Assembly (NCBI GenBank): GCA_965660625.1
Contig: CBFIAR010000002.1
Span: forward strand, 62,001 to 126,000
Direction: 5' to 3'
DNA length: 64,000 nucleotides
DNA from: Glaciecola sp965660625
GTDB lineage: Bacteria; Pseudomonadota; Gammaproteobacteria; Enterobacterales; Alteromonadaceae
Shown: piece after piece, positions 34,646 through 44,084 of the stretch
Layout of the letters: every line of letters begins with the position of its first letter
Position numbering within the stretch: the stretch's first letter is position 1
Position numbers and translations under genes: made by a program
Notes under the pieces: model-generated
The model's input: the letters and a program-made list of their open reading frames with translations, nothing else
Databases searched by the model: none
What the model was told of the DNA's origin: nothing

Positions 34646-35158
34646 TTATGCATCAAGCTGTTGCGGTGCACTCGGTGCTGCGCTGCTTTGCTCTGCTCTT
34701 TTTTGCATGTAAGCTGCAAATATGGCGTCGAAATTTACCGGTGCTAAGTTAAGCGGTGGAAAAGTCCCTCGGTTAACTAAATTCGAGACCGTTTCACGTG
34801 CATATGGGAATAACATATTCGGGCAGAATGAACCCAATGTATGGGCTTTGTTTTGATCTGGCATGTCGCCTACAGCAAAAATGCCTGCTTGCTGAACTTC
34901 ACATAAAAATGCGGTTTCTTCTCCAAGGCTTGCTGTTACGGTGACTGATAGAATTACTTCATACAAATTAGCTTCAATTTCGTTTGTACGAGTATCAATA
35001 TCAAGCTTTACTTCTGGCTTCCATTCTTTTTGAAAAATGGCCGGGCTATTTGGCGTTTCAAAGGAGATATCTCTTGTATAGATCCGTTGAACGCTAAATT
35101 GAGCACTTTGCTGGGCTTGTTCTGGTGCTGCTGCAGGGTTGTTGTTTTCTTCAGACAT
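34646..35158 (-). CDS. secB: Protein-export chaperone SecB
   Basis: Cytoplasmic tetrameric chaperone that keeps precursors unfolded and delivers them to SecA. The 170-residue protein has the core signatures F-S-V-Q-R-I-Y-T-R-D-I-S-F-E-T-P, the acidic helix, and C-P-N-M-L-F-P-Y-A-R-E. An Ala/Gln-rich tail and start are normal variation. ATG at 35158, upstream of gpsA and downstream of grxC, in the conserved grxC-secB-gpsA order. Confidence 0.97.
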   Translation of the reverse strand: MSEENNNPAAAPEQAQQSAQFSVQRIYTRDISFETPNSPAIFQKEWKPEVKLDIDTRTNEIEANLYEVILSVTVTASLGEETAFLCEVQQAGIFAVGDMPDQNKAHTLGSFCPNMLFPYARETVSNLVNRGTFPPLNLAPVNFDAIFAAYMQKRAEQSSAAPSAPQQLDA

Positions 35159-35206
35159 GAATATTTCCTATTGATATTTCTTATCGTTTTAAAATTTAAA
35201 AATGAA

Positions 35207-35232
35207 AAAAGGCTATGAGTACATAACCTTTT
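35207..35232 (-). terminator. Terminator between grxC and secB
   Basis: A hairpin with a 6-base-pair outer stem (aaaagg/cctttt), a one-base mismatch and a 4-base-pair inner stem around a 4-base loop. In the minus-strand transcript the 3' arm runs into a U-rich stretch (about six Us plus more U-rich sequence). It lies about 60 bases after the grxC stop and likely separates the yibN-grxC transcript from secB-gpsA, which would then need its own promoter. Confidence 0.65.
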
Positions 35233-35291
35233 AGCTTGTTTGAACCAGCGACATTTGAGCGGTGACTCACATCGTGCCCAACTGTTCCTAC

Positions 35292-35549
35292 TTATACGTT
35301 AAGTAGAGCATCCAGTTTGCCTGCGGATTCTAGTGCGAATAAATCATCGCAGCCGCCTACATGGGTTTCGCCAATAAAAATCTGCGGAACCGTGGTTCGA
35401 CCGTTTGCACGTTCGGTCATGACAGGTCGTAATTCTGGTTTTTTGTCTATTTCATGGTCAGTGAACGTGACCCCTTTCTGCTCTAACAATGCCTTGGCTC
35501 GCGAGCAATATGGACAATAACCTTTGCTGAATAATTCTACTTTTTGCAT
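35292..35549 (-). CDS. grxC: Glutaredoxin 3
   Basis: Small glutathione-dependent disulfide reductase. From ATG 35549 it has 85 residues, the usual size; an upstream extension of the frame is unlikely. The active site C-P-Y-C lies at residues 12-15, with the T-V-P-Q-I-F-I cis-proline segment and the glutathione-binding G-G-C-D-D-L. It lies just after the rhodanese-domain gene and before secB, as in E. coli. Confidence 0.96.
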   Translation of the reverse strand: MQKVELFSKGYCPYCSRAKALLEQKGVTFTDHEIDKKPELRPVMTERANGRTTVPQIFIGETHVGGCDDLFALESAGKLDALLNV

Positions 35550-35562
35550 ATTTACTGGACTC

Positions 35563-35997
35563 TTATTTCGAGACGGGAAGGCTGGCTGACTGCCAAGCAC
35601 TCATTCCGCCCTTTAAGACGGTGACTTTTTCAAAACCTGCTTTTAACAGCTGCGACGCTGTCTTTTTCGCAGTAACACCCATTGCACACACTACGATAAT
35701 GGGTTTATCTTTTGATTTTTCAAGTTTTGTGAAATTTCCGTCTTTCAGTTCTTCAGGCTTTAATTGCCTTGAACCCAAGATATGCCCTCCTTTGAACTCT
35801 TTTGGCGTGCGAATATCGAGTATCACTGCGTCTTCTCTATTCATCAGCAAGGTCGCATCATGCGTTGAAAGTTCTTTGATTGGTGACAATGCTGCACCAA
35901 TATAGGAATAAATGATAAGTACGACTAGCGCTACCCAGGCAATTGATAAAATTGAAATCAATGGCGTACTGGTAGCAAACTCTATTATCTGGTCCAT
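35563..35997 (-). CDS. yibN: Membrane-anchored rhodanese-domain protein (YibN-like)
   Basis: A single transmembrane helix (about residues 10-32) followed by a rhodanese sulfurtransferase-like domain. The proposed start, ATG 35997, gives 144 residues, matching E. coli YibN; the open frame extends upstream to 36036 but without support. Signatures: V-I-L-D-I-R-T-P-K-E-F and the persulfide-forming cysteine in V-V-C-A-M-G-V-T. Role uncertain. It is divergent from gpmI, as in E. coli, and probably cotranscribed with grxC. Confidence 0.88.
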   Translation of the reverse strand: MDQIIEFATSTPLISILSIAWVALVVLIIYSYIGAALSPIKELSTHDATLLMNREDAVILDIRTPKEFKGGHILGSRQLKPEELKDGNFTKLEKSKDKPIIVVCAMGVTAKKTASQLLKAGFEKVTVLKGGMSAWQSASLPVSK

Positions 35998-36292
35998 AAA
36001 AACCGCTATCATCCTGTTACTGTTTAAAGTTGCCAAAGTATATAGAAAAAAAGCACAGAAACCAGCATTTATGCGGTTTCATCTGGAATTCTTTTCAACT
36101 TGAATTAGCAAAGTGCTGTATCAAGAACCGTTTTTACAGGTCAAAATTTGATGATATACGCAAAATTTTATGTGAAAGCACGCAAAAATGATCATAAACA
36201 GTTTATAAGACCGGGTTTTATTGATAGCTTTAGGCTCGAAGTTTGTCATTTTTTTATATTTTACTTTAACGCATCGATTTTCAAGGTTATTC

Positions 36293-37828
36293 ATGACACA
36301 TACTAAAACACCATTAGCTCTTATTATATTAGACGGTTGGGGGTATCGAGAAGACGCTACTAACAACGCTATCGCGTTGGCCAATACGCCTGTTTTAGAT
36401 TACCTCTATGCTAACAAACCCAATACGCTAATTTCGGGTTCTGGCTTAGATGTAGGATTGCCAGCGGGGCAAATGGGAAACTCAGAGGTTGGCCACGTCA
36501 ATTTAGGAGCTGGGCGCGTTGTCTATCAGGACTTTACTAAAATTACCAAGGCTATCAGCGATGGCAGCTTTAAAACCAACTCGGTTATTACTGCCGCAAT
36601 AGAAAAAGCTGTTGCAGCAGGAAAAGCGGTTCATATTATGGGCTTGCTGTCGCCAGGTGGAGTTCACTCGCACGAAGAACATATGTTTGCTGCAATACAA
36701 TTAGCAGCAGAAAAAGGCGCAAAGAAAATTTATTTGCATGGTTTTACTGACGGTAGAGACACACCGCCACGGAGCGCTGCTCCTTCTATTGAAGCGGCAG
36801 AACAACTCTTTTCTGAACTAGGCTTCGGTCAAGTGGCTAGTATCATTGGACGTTATTTTGCTATGGACCGTGATAGCCGCTGGGATCGGGTTCAACAAGC
36901 TTACGATTTGATTGTTTCAGCAAAGGGTAAATATGAATTCGCGTCGGCATCTGAAGCACTGGCAGCTGCGTACGCTCGTGACGAAAATGATGAATTTGTG
37001 AAAGCCTCGGTTATAACTGGTTATGCGGGCGTTGAGAATGGCGACGCTATGTTGTTTATGAATTTTAGAGCTGACCGCGCGAGAGCAATGTCACATGCAA
37101 TGGTTGACGATGACTTTCGTGGTTTTGAACGCAGTAAAGTCGTTAAAACAGAGTTTATGATGCTAACGGAATTTGAGTCCAACTTGGATGTTCCGTGCGC
37201 GTATCCACCTGAGCCGCTTGTTAATGTGATGGGAGAGTGGCTTGCAACGCATGATAAAACACAGTTGCGCATCAGTGAAACCGAAAAATTTGCTCACGTG
37301 ACTTTCTTTTTCAGTGGCGGCAAGGAAGATGAATATCCTGGCGAGAAACGTATTTTGATCCCTTCGCCAGATGTAGCTACTTACGACTTACAACCCGAGA
37401 TGAATTCTGAAAAGTTGACGGACGAACTGGTTGCTGCTATCAAATCGAGAGAGTTCGATGCCATTATTTGTAATTATCCTAATGGTGATATGGTTGGCCA
37501 TACAGGCAAACTTGATGCAGCTATTAAAGCCTGTGAAGCAGTTGATCATTGCCTTGGTCGCGTTATTAAAGCACTTGAAGAAGTTGGCGGGGAATGCTTA
37601 ATTACCGCTGATCACGGTAATGCAGAGCTCATGGTTAACCCGAACACGGGTGTCGCGCATACAGCACACACAAGTGATCCAGTCCCCTTTATTTATGTTG
37701 GTCGCGATGCAACGGCAAGAACGGGGGGGACACTCAGTGACGTAGCACCAACGATGCTGCATCTAATGGGTATGGAGCAGCCTGCGGAGATGACTGGTAG
37801 CACCATTATGACTTTGAAAAAAAGTTAA
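36293..37828 (+). CDS. gpmI: 2,3-bisphosphoglycerate-independent phosphoglycerate mutase
   Basis: Interconverts 3- and 2-phosphoglycerate in glycolysis using two Mn ions. From ATG 36293 the protein has 511 residues, the normal size; the frame is open further upstream but lacks a better start. Signatures: I-I-L-D-G-W-G at the N terminus, G-N-S-E-V-G-H with the phosphorylated serine near 62, D-G-R-D-T-P-P, the F-R-A-D-R-A-R segment and metal ligands in T-A-D-H-G-N-A-E. It lies upstream of envC, the conserved gpmI-envC order. Confidence 0.97.
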   Translation: MTHTKTPLALIILDGWGYREDATNNAIALANTPVLDYLYANKPNTLISGSGLDVGLPAGQMGNSEVGHVNLGAGRVVYQDFTKITKAISDGSFKTNSVITAAIEKAVAAGKAVHIMGLLSPGGVHSHEEHMFAAIQLAAEKGAKKIYLHGFTDGRDTPPRSAAPSIEAAEQLFSELGFGQVASIIGRYFAMDRDSRWDRVQQAYDLIVSAKGKYEFASASEALAAAYARDENDEFVKASVITGYAGVENGDAMLFMNFRADRARAMSHAMVDDDFRGFERSKVVKTEFMMLTEFESNLDVPCAYPPEPLVNVMGEWLATHDKTQLRISETEKFAHVTFFFSGGKEDEYPGEKRILIPSPDVATYDLQPEMNSEKLTDELVAAIKSREFDAIICNYPNGDMVGHTGKLDAAIKACEAVDHCLGRVIKALEEVGGECLITADHGNAELMVNPNTGVAHTAHTSDPVPFIYVGRDATARTGGTLSDVAPTMLHLMGMEQPAEMTGSTIMTLKKS

Positions 37829-37851
37829 TCGAAGGTTCTTAAGGCAATGCC

Positions 37852-39003
37852 ATGAAGTTTAGTGTAAAAAAAATAAAATGTAGCCTCGGTAGCTGTTGTC
37901 TTGCTATCGGGGTTTTTATGCTGATCCCACATGCTGTCGCACAAGATACCGACTTGGCCACCATTCAAGAAAAAATCAAACAAACACAAACCCAGCTCAA
38001 TAAAAAATTGGAATCTTCTGAGCGCTTGCAGCAAGCATTAAAACTTGCAGAACTCGAAATTGCAAAAACCGCAACACAATTGAATCAAACCGATAAATCA
38101 TTACAAACAACGCGAGAAGAAAAAGTAGAACTTGAAAGCGAAAAATTACGAATTTCAACAGTGATTAAAGAGCAGCAAAAACAGCTTGCCGGTCAACTTA
38201 AATCTGCGTTTATGGCAGGAAACTACGACTTTGCGAAGATGTTTTTTAATCAAGATGATGCCGGTCGGTTTGAACGCACGCTAACGTATTATCAGTATCT
38301 GAACAAAGCACGTCAGCAAGAAATTAGTAAATTTAGAACATTGGTGTCAGCCCTTGAGCAACTGAACATAAAATTAGCGGAGAAAACTCAACATCTAGAA
38401 AGTTTTTTGGTGACACAAAAACAACAAAGTAGTCAACTGAGAGAGCAACAAACGTCACGTCATCAAAAGTTAAAACAATTGGATCAGCAGATAAAGTCTG
38501 ATACGGCCAAAGTAAATCAACTGCAGCAAGAAGAGCGCTCATTGATAAACGCTATAGAACAGGCGGAAATTGATGCCCTAAGCCGGACCAAAGACGAAGA
38601 TTTAGTGTTGCTTGGTTTATCAAAGTCAAAAGGTAAGTTAAGCCGTCCCGCCGGAGGTGAAATCCAGCAATTATTTGGCAAGAGAAGACAAGGACAAGTA
38701 CGCTGGAAAGGCATCGTTATTAACAGCAGTGAAGGTTCACCGGTGCAAGCAGTACAAGACGGGAAAGTGCTTTATGCAGACTGGCTTAAAGGATTTGGTT
38801 TGGTAACGATAGTTGATCATGGCGAAGGCTACATGACGGTATATGGGCGCAATCAGGCCTTACTGAAGCAGCCCGGTGATCCTGTGCTACAAGGTGAGAC
38901 GATTGGTCTAGTGGGCAGCAGTGGAGGGCAATCGAGTCCAGGTTTATACTTCGAAATTCGTCATAAAGGTAAAGCGCTGAACCCGCAAAGCTGGTTAAAA
39001 TAA
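37852..39003 (+). CDS. envC: Murein hydrolase activator EnvC
   Basis: Periplasmic activator of the amidases AmiA/AmiB at the septum. The 383-residue protein has a signal peptide (about 1-31, ending A-V-A before Q-D), a long coiled coil (about 35-250, Gln/Glu/Lys-rich) and a C-terminal LytM (M23) domain (about 265-383). The LytM domain lacks the usual metal-binding histidines (V-I-N in place of H-x-G-x-D, Y-G-R in place of H-x-H), as expected for EnvC, which activates rather than cuts. It overlaps the convergent Nramp gene by nine bases. Confidence 0.93.
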   Translation: MKFSVKKIKCSLGSCCLAIGVFMLIPHAVAQDTDLATIQEKIKQTQTQLNKKLESSERLQQALKLAELEIAKTATQLNQTDKSLQTTREEKVELESEKLRISTVIKEQQKQLAGQLKSAFMAGNYDFAKMFFNQDDAGRFERTLTYYQYLNKARQQEISKFRTLVSALEQLNIKLAEKTQHLESFLVTQKQQSSQLREQQTSRHQKLKQLDQQIKSDTAKVNQLQQEERSLINAIEQAEIDALSRTKDEDLVLLGLSKSKGKLSRPAGGEIQQLFGKRRQGQVRWKGIVINSSEGSPVQAVQDGKVLYADWLKGFGLVTIVDHGEGYMTVYGRNQALLKQPGDPVLQGETIGLVGSSGGQSSPGLYFEIRHKGKALNPQSWLK

Positions 39004-40200
39004 TAGACTAATCACTTTATTTGTGCCCAGACCAATAATAACGACGAGTATGACACCGGCAAACAGATTCGCCAGTAGTGTGTTGGTATGGTCTTGCATT
39101 ATTTTCTTTTGATTCATGACATAAAGCAAAAACAGCACTGAAATTGGTAGCAAAAGTGCATTGGATGCTTGCGCTAAAATAATAATGCCTAGGGGTTTGA
39201 AGCCCGACGTTGCGACCAGTACCCCACAGACCAATATGCTGCTACAAACCAGTTTAAACTCTTTAGCTTCCAGTGTTGCTTGCCAATAGAATAAACCACA
39301 AATCGCATAACCCGCTGCCAGTGGCGCTGTTATTGCGCTTGTCAGCCCTGCAGAAAATAAACCTATAGCAAAAAACAAATTAGCATAATCACCTAAAATC
39401 GGTTCAAGCTGTGACGCAATATTGCCTGGAGAAAGGACATTACCTGTTAAGTAAAAAGCGTTCGCGGCACATGACATAATAGCAAAGGTTACCATGCCAC
39501 CTAGACCAATTGATGAGAACAATTGTCGCTTGTGCGCAGGTAGTTCAGTGCTTATTTCAGCCTTAGATAGAGACATCTCGCGCGATTGTTTAGCGCTTAG
39601 ACCTGCATGCAAAAATAAATTGTAGGGAACGATCGTGGTGCCAATAATAGCAAGTAGTAAAGAGGTATTGGAAAAGCCAAATTGGCTTAAGCCCTTACTT
39701 AATGCAGCCATGTCGATGCCGGCAATCAGCATGATAGTAATAAACACAACACTCATTAATGCAACGAGGCCAATAAGTACTTTTTCAACCAATTGATAGC
39801 GATTGCTGAGCAGCAATATCAACGCGATTGAGCCAAGGGTCAAAGCCCACAGCGTTATACTGCCGGGCATTACATTCGCCAAGCCTAGCGCAGCACCCGT
39901 TAAATTTCCGCCTTCATAGGCTGCGTTGCCAATACCGATTGCAGCACATACAAGGGTAATACTGAACCATTTAATGAACGTATTTTGGCTGATATTGACG
40001 ATAGCTTCTGATAGACCTTGGCCCGTTATTAAGCCCAAGCGAGACGCCATTTCTTGTAAAATATAAGTTGCGAAAATTGAAAAACACAGTGCCCAAACTA
40101 GCCCATAACCCAAACTAGCGCCCGCCATTGATGCCGTGGTTACCGTGCCAGGCCCGATAAAAGCGGCGGCTATAATCAGCCCTGTTTTTCCTGATTTCAT
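38995..40200 (-). CDS. Nramp-family metal transporter with atypical metal site
   Basis: A polytopic inner-membrane protein of about 401 residues with about 11 hydrophobic helices and an Nramp-like fold. The canonical helix-1 D-P-G-N motif reads G-P-G-T (after A-A-A-F-I), and helix-6 M-P-H is V-P-Y. Both lose coordinating residues of the classical Mn/Fe site, so the substrate may differ. Start: I prefer ATG 40200, with a gggga-type site about ten bases upstream; ATG 40221 is also in frame. Overlaps the envC stop by nine bases. Family assignment is from the helix-1 and helix-6 patterns and topology. Confidence 0.8.
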   Translation of the reverse strand: MKSGKTGLIIAAAFIGPGTVTTASMAGASLGYGLVWALCFSIFATYILQEMASRLGLITGQGLSEAIVNISQNTFIKWFSITLVCAAIGIGNAAYEGGNLTGAALGLANVMPGSITLWALTLGSIALILLLSNRYQLVEKVLIGLVALMSVVFITIMLIAGIDMAALSKGLSQFGFSNTSLLLAIIGTTIVPYNLFLHAGLSAKQSREMSLSKAEISTELPAHKRQLFSSIGLGGMVTFAIMSCAANAFYLTGNVLSPGNIASQLEPILGDYANLFFAIGLFSAGLTSAITAPLAAGYAICGLFYWQATLEAKEFKLVCSSILVCGVLVATSGFKPLGIIILAQASNALLLPISVLFLLYVMNQKKIMQDHTNTLLANLFAGVILVVIIGLGTNKVISLLF

Positions 40201-40306
40201 AGGTCGTTTTCCCCAAAACATCTTTTAATAGTTGTTATTCGTTTGGAATTCCCTCTATCATCTACTGCATTGTTCGAATTCGCAAATTTAAGTCTTTCAA
40301 TTAATC

Positions 40307-40954
40307 ATGAATTTACTGCTTATATATCAGAGTCCAGAAATCGCCGAGATCTTGCATTCACGTTATTATGTTGAAGGAGCAATATTTGGCGCCGCCGTTA
40401 CGCCGGAAATACCGATGCCCGATGTCTGGCTACCTTGGGCAATAAAACATCATGGTCAAATGCAAAACAATCAACAAGCAGACTTGATTACAGCAGCCTT
40501 GTTTGACTACTTTACGTATTGTTTGCAGCAGATGAGGGATAACGCACAATGCCTGCCAAGCTATGCTGTTTTCGAAGACAATGGCAATAGTTCGGTGTAT
40601 TTTTCAGGTAGTAATTCGCCCCTTTCTCAATGGCTTCAAGGTCTTCTGATGGGGCATTCAAGCATGGAATCAGTATGGCAACATGCGTGGCAACTCATGC
40701 AAGACAAAGCTCCTAAGCAGGCGCCTGTATTGGCAAAAAAATTGAAGCACAGTCTGGGTATGTTTAGTACGTTTGCAGATAGTACGCTCGCTATGGAGCA
40801 GGCAAAAAAGAGAGGACAAACGGATTTTGAACGGAAACTGCCCTTGATCGCTCTTTCGCTCCCTGAAGCCCTGAATACCTATGTTTCTATTTCAGGTGAG
40901 CTTGCAAGCTACCTACCAAACCAGTTTGAGACCTTTGTTCAAAAACCGGTTTAG
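40307..40954 (+). CDS. Hypothetical protein, possibly UPF0149/YecA-like
   Basis: A 215-residue soluble protein that I cannot firmly assign. It is helical, and the segments G-A-I-F-G-A-A near residue 25 and W-L-Q-G-L-L-M-G-H near 107 recall the repeated W/G-x-L-x-G pattern of the UPF0149 (YecA/YgfB) family, but no SEC-C zinc motif is present. No signal peptide or membrane helix. It converges with hemJ ten bases downstream and is divergent from the Nramp gene. Confidence 0.5.
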   Translation: MNLLLIYQSPEIAEILHSRYYVEGAIFGAAVTPEIPMPDVWLPWAIKHHGQMQNNQQADLITAALFDYFTYCLQQMRDNAQCLPSYAVFEDNGNSSVYFSGSNSPLSQWLQGLLMGHSSMESVWQHAWQLMQDKAPKQAPVLAKKLKHSLGMFSTFADSTLAMEQAKKRGQTDFERKLPLIALSLPEALNTYVSISGELASYLPNQFETFVQKPV

Positions 40955-40964
40955 TTACAGTCAG

Positions 40965-41393
40965 TTAAAACGGTTTTAAAATCGCCAAAATCACAATTGC
41001 AAGCAGGGCGAGTACGGGCAGCTCGTTGATCATTCGATAAAAGCGGGGGCTTTTTGTATTTTTATCTGCTGCAAACATCTTAAGCAACGCATACAGATAA
41101 AAATGATAAACATAAAACAGCACTACAATGGCTAATTTTGCATGCAGCCAAGCCGAAGCTTTGAACCACGCTAAACCATATTGATACATTATCAATATTC
41201 CTAAGATGAGCGCTAGCAAGGCAAAGGGTGTCACGAAAAACCATAAACGACGTTCCATTATTTTAAATTGGTCTTTGGTTTCCTGATGCTGACTCTCTGC
41301 GTGGTACACAAATAATCGCGGTAGATAGAAAATACCAGCCATCCATGCAATCATAAAAAACACATGAAACGCTTTTAACCACAAAATACTCAT
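40965..41393 (-). CDS. hemJ: Protoporphyrinogen IX oxidase HemJ
   Basis: Membrane enzyme that oxidises protoporphyrinogen IX in heme synthesis. The 142-residue protein has four transmembrane helices and the family start W-L-K-A-F-H-V-F-F-M-I-A-W, containing the conserved histidine, followed by G-I-F-Y-L-P-R-L-F-V-Y-H and a conserved lysine in the third helix region (L-H-A-K-L-A). Length is normal. hemB lies 12 kb away in the same window. Confidence 0.88.
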   Translation of the reverse strand: MSILWLKAFHVFFMIAWMAGIFYLPRLFVYHAESQHQETKDQFKIMERRLWFFVTPFALLALILGILIMYQYGLAWFKASAWLHAKLAIVVLFYVYHFYLYALLKMFAADKNTKSPRFYRMINELPVLALLAIVILAILKPF

Positions 41394-41438
41394 TGCTCTA
41401 CCTTTTTACTTTATCGTTTGGTTGTTTGAATAAATAGT

Positions 41439-43157
41439 TTAGTGCTGCTGTCTGAGTAAATAAGAATGCAGCATATTCCACGTAATTATTCCTATTATCT
41501 TAGGCTTGCCGTATTCGAAAACATGCGCGTCAACATCAAGTTCTTCGTATATATAAACCGCGCCCTGTCTTTTTTTATGCAGTGTTTCGTATACTTCAGC
41601 CATGGTAGATTGATCGCTCAAACCTTGCATCTGATGAATAGCCAATGGCAGCACGCCTTCTTGCAAACTCACATCCATAGACACTATTTGATATTGTCGG
41701 TCTATTTCAAATACTTGTTCTTGCAGCACTAATTGATTGGGATTTAATTGCAAATATTTGTACAAGGCGGCTTTTGGTGCATCAACAAAGTGTTTGAATT
41801 CTGTCTGCATAATAGCCATCACCCCAGTTTCTTGCAGCATGTCTCTAATGAATGATGACGTATAGGGGAGATTTTGAAATTCTAATTGCTGAATGAATAT
41901 AGAGCGATTCTTACACAACTGCTTACTGGTAACATAAGCACTAACAATTACAATGATGGCAGGTAATATTACCTCTGAATTTCCTGATAATTCCATCACG
42001 GAGGATAATGCTGCCATAGGAGCATGCAGGACAGATGCTAACATGCCCGCTAACCCAAGCAAAGCAAACGTAGAGGTCATTTCACCTTGGCCGTTCATAC
42101 TGTAAAGCGGTTGTAAAAGAATAACACCTGCCAGCATGCCGATGATCATAACGGCACCGATAATTCCTCCCGGCACACCTAAGCCAATAGCGAATACCGC
42201 AAGAAGAAACTTTATCGCGAATAGCAGAAATAATAAGCTCAATTGAGGATCACTGGCGAATAAAGTTTCAATTGCAGCAAATTCAGCGCCCAGTGCCTGT
42301 GGCATAAAGTAACCAACCGTGCCGGTAATAAAAGCAGCAAGCAGTAACCGAATGATCATGTTTACATCGCGGAATAACGTTATCACTAACATAAGCTGTC
42401 TGTTAAATACTGCGGCTATCAAGCCAAGTGCAATGCCGAACACGATTAAATATGGCAGTAATATATTGTCGATAACTTGAAAATTGAGAAAGGTCAGTTC
42501 GTTTTCGTTACCAAATACTGTCCGCGTTAATACTGAACCACAAGCAGCGGCGAGCATAACCGGGATAAACACGTGAACCCTGTATTGACGCAGAACCACT
42601 TCCAAGACAAAAATCACTGCGGCGAATGGTGTATTAAATGCAGCAGCTACACCTGCTGCAATACCACAACCGGTCAATATCCGTAAGCTATTAAAAGGCA
42701 GCCTGAACCATTGACCTAAAAAGTGACTGCCCGCTGCCGCTAAATGAACCGTAGGACCTTCTTTACCAACCACAAATCCTCCAGCTAAAGAAAACACACC
42801 ACCAAAAAACTGGTTGATTGAAGTGCGCAAAGGAATATGACCATAGCGGGTTTTGATGCGATGAATAACAAAAGGAATACCCATTCGATAGTGCTTAAAC
42901 CCCGTTAGTTTAGCCACAAAAATAATGCCAATAACTGCCAGAGTGGGTAGGAAAAATAGGTGATGACTTTCAATCTCAGCGTACTGCGCCACGCCACCAA
43001 GGAGCATTTTTTGAATGAATTCAAAGGACAATCTAAATACAATAATAATGCTTGCCGCACACACGCCAGCAACGATGCCTAATAAGCATAATTGAAGTGA
43101 TGTTCTCGGATGCGAGACTTCTCGCCTCAAGGATTCCAGTAAGGAGCGCAGAAACAT
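41439..43157 (-). CDS. ClC-family chloride channel (ClcB-like)
   Basis: Polytopic chloride channel or transporter with about 12 membrane helices and a C-terminal CBS-like cytoplasmic segment. I start at ATG 43157 (572 residues); ATG 43223 would add 22 polar residues and neither has a strong ribosome binding site. Signatures: G-K-E-G-P-T-V-H with the gating glutamate, G-C-G-I-A-A-G-V-A-A-A-F-N-T-P-F and R-M-G-I-P. The internal proton glutamate of E. coli ClcA appears replaced by valine (L-E-V-V), as in ClC channels and ClcB, so proton coupling is doubtful. Confidence 0.88.
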   Translation of the reverse strand: MFLRSLLESLRREVSHPRTSLQLCLLGIVAGVCAASIIIVFRLSFEFIQKMLLGGVAQYAEIESHHLFFLPTLAVIGIIFVAKLTGFKHYRMGIPFVIHRIKTRYGHIPLRTSINQFFGGVFSLAGGFVVGKEGPTVHLAAAGSHFLGQWFRLPFNSLRILTGCGIAAGVAAAFNTPFAAVIFVLEVVLRQYRVHVFIPVMLAAACGSVLTRTVFGNENELTFLNFQVIDNILLPYLIVFGIALGLIAAVFNRQLMLVITLFRDVNMIIRLLLAAFITGTVGYFMPQALGAEFAAIETLFASDPQLSLLFLLFAIKFLLAVFAIGLGVPGGIIGAVMIIGMLAGVILLQPLYSMNGQGEMTSTFALLGLAGMLASVLHAPMAALSSVMELSGNSEVILPAIIVIVSAYVTSKQLCKNRSIFIQQLEFQNLPYTSSFIRDMLQETGVMAIMQTEFKHFVDAPKAALYKYLQLNPNQLVLQEQVFEIDRQYQIVSMDVSLQEGVLPLAIHQMQGLSDQSTMAEVYETLHKKRQGAVYIYEELDVDAHVFEYGKPKIIGIITWNMLHSYLLRQQH

Positions 43158-43295
43158 GATGTGTTTGGGTTTATACTGCTTGCGAATAGGACTATCATAA
43201 CGGTTTGAGCATTCCCTTGCCATCGGTGATTCGGTTCTATCTGCTCTTTTTATGGTTATATATCAATAACAATGCCCTGAACTTTGGAGATTTCA

Positions 43296-44006
43296 TTGAA
43301 ATTAAGTGAACTGCGCAGCCAACTTGGTTTTGTCAGCTATTATTTAGCAGTGGCGTTTGTCCTCGCTTGTGTGTTTTATGCAGGTCATGAATATGCTGAC
43401 AAAAATAATCACCTGTTATCCGCGAAGATAGCCATGATGCAGAGTAGTATTAATAACTTGAAACTAGAAAACCAAAGCTTGAATTCGCAGCTAAATGTTA
43501 AAAAAGTAGAGCTAGAGGTAGCAAGTATTGCACATGAACAGGCCCAATTATCATATAAAGAATTTATACGCAAAGATGCTGAGCTGCGTGAGCAGATTAG
43601 TTTTTATCAAAAAGTCATGGCGCCAGAACTGACACAGGATGGTTTTGTGGTCGAAAGTGTTGAAATATTCTCAACGGCCAGCACTAATAATTACGCTATT
43701 TCGGTCATGATGCTGCAGCGAGAAAACATCAAAACAATCATAAAAGGGACTCTGGATATTACCCTGCAAGGAAGCCAGAATACTGCACCTGTTAAGTATG
43801 ACTTAAAGGAGTTACTCGATGATAAAAGTGAGAATATGGCATTTTCATTTAAATATTTTCAAGTACTTGAATTAAGAGTTACGCTACCTGAAGGCTTCAT
43901 CCCTGAACAAATTGAAATCGAAACAGAGATCTACAAGTATAAAAGAAAGCGCGGGTCATATGCTCAAACAATTCCGTGGAAAGAAGCGTTCAGTGAATCC
44001 GATTGA
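43296..44006 (+). CDS. Membrane-anchored coiled-coil protein (DUF6776-like)
   Basis: A 236-residue protein with an N-terminal transmembrane helix (about 12-33), a coiled coil (about 35-110) and a beta-rich periplasmic domain. It resembles the DUF6776 family; function unknown. The start is decided by the ribosome binding site: ggag at 43286-43289 lies six bases before TTG 43296, while the more upstream TTG at 43284 overlaps it. Located between the ClC gene (divergent) and erpA. Confidence 0.65.
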   Translation: MKLSELRSQLGFVSYYLAVAFVLACVFYAGHEYADKNNHLLSAKIAMMQSSINNLKLENQSLNSQLNVKKVELEVASIAHEQAQLSYKEFIRKDAELREQISFYQKVMAPELTQDGFVVESVEIFSTASTNNYAISVMMLQRENIKTIIKGTLDITLQGSQNTAPVKYDLKELLDDKSENMAFSFKYFQVLELRVTLPEGFIPEQIEIETEIYKYKRKRGSYAQTIPWKEAFSESD

Positions 44007-44084
44007 ATACTTGATTAAATTACTCAGGTATTAGATAATTCTGCCGTATTATTTTTAGCCCAACGCTTTTATTAGAGGAATATT

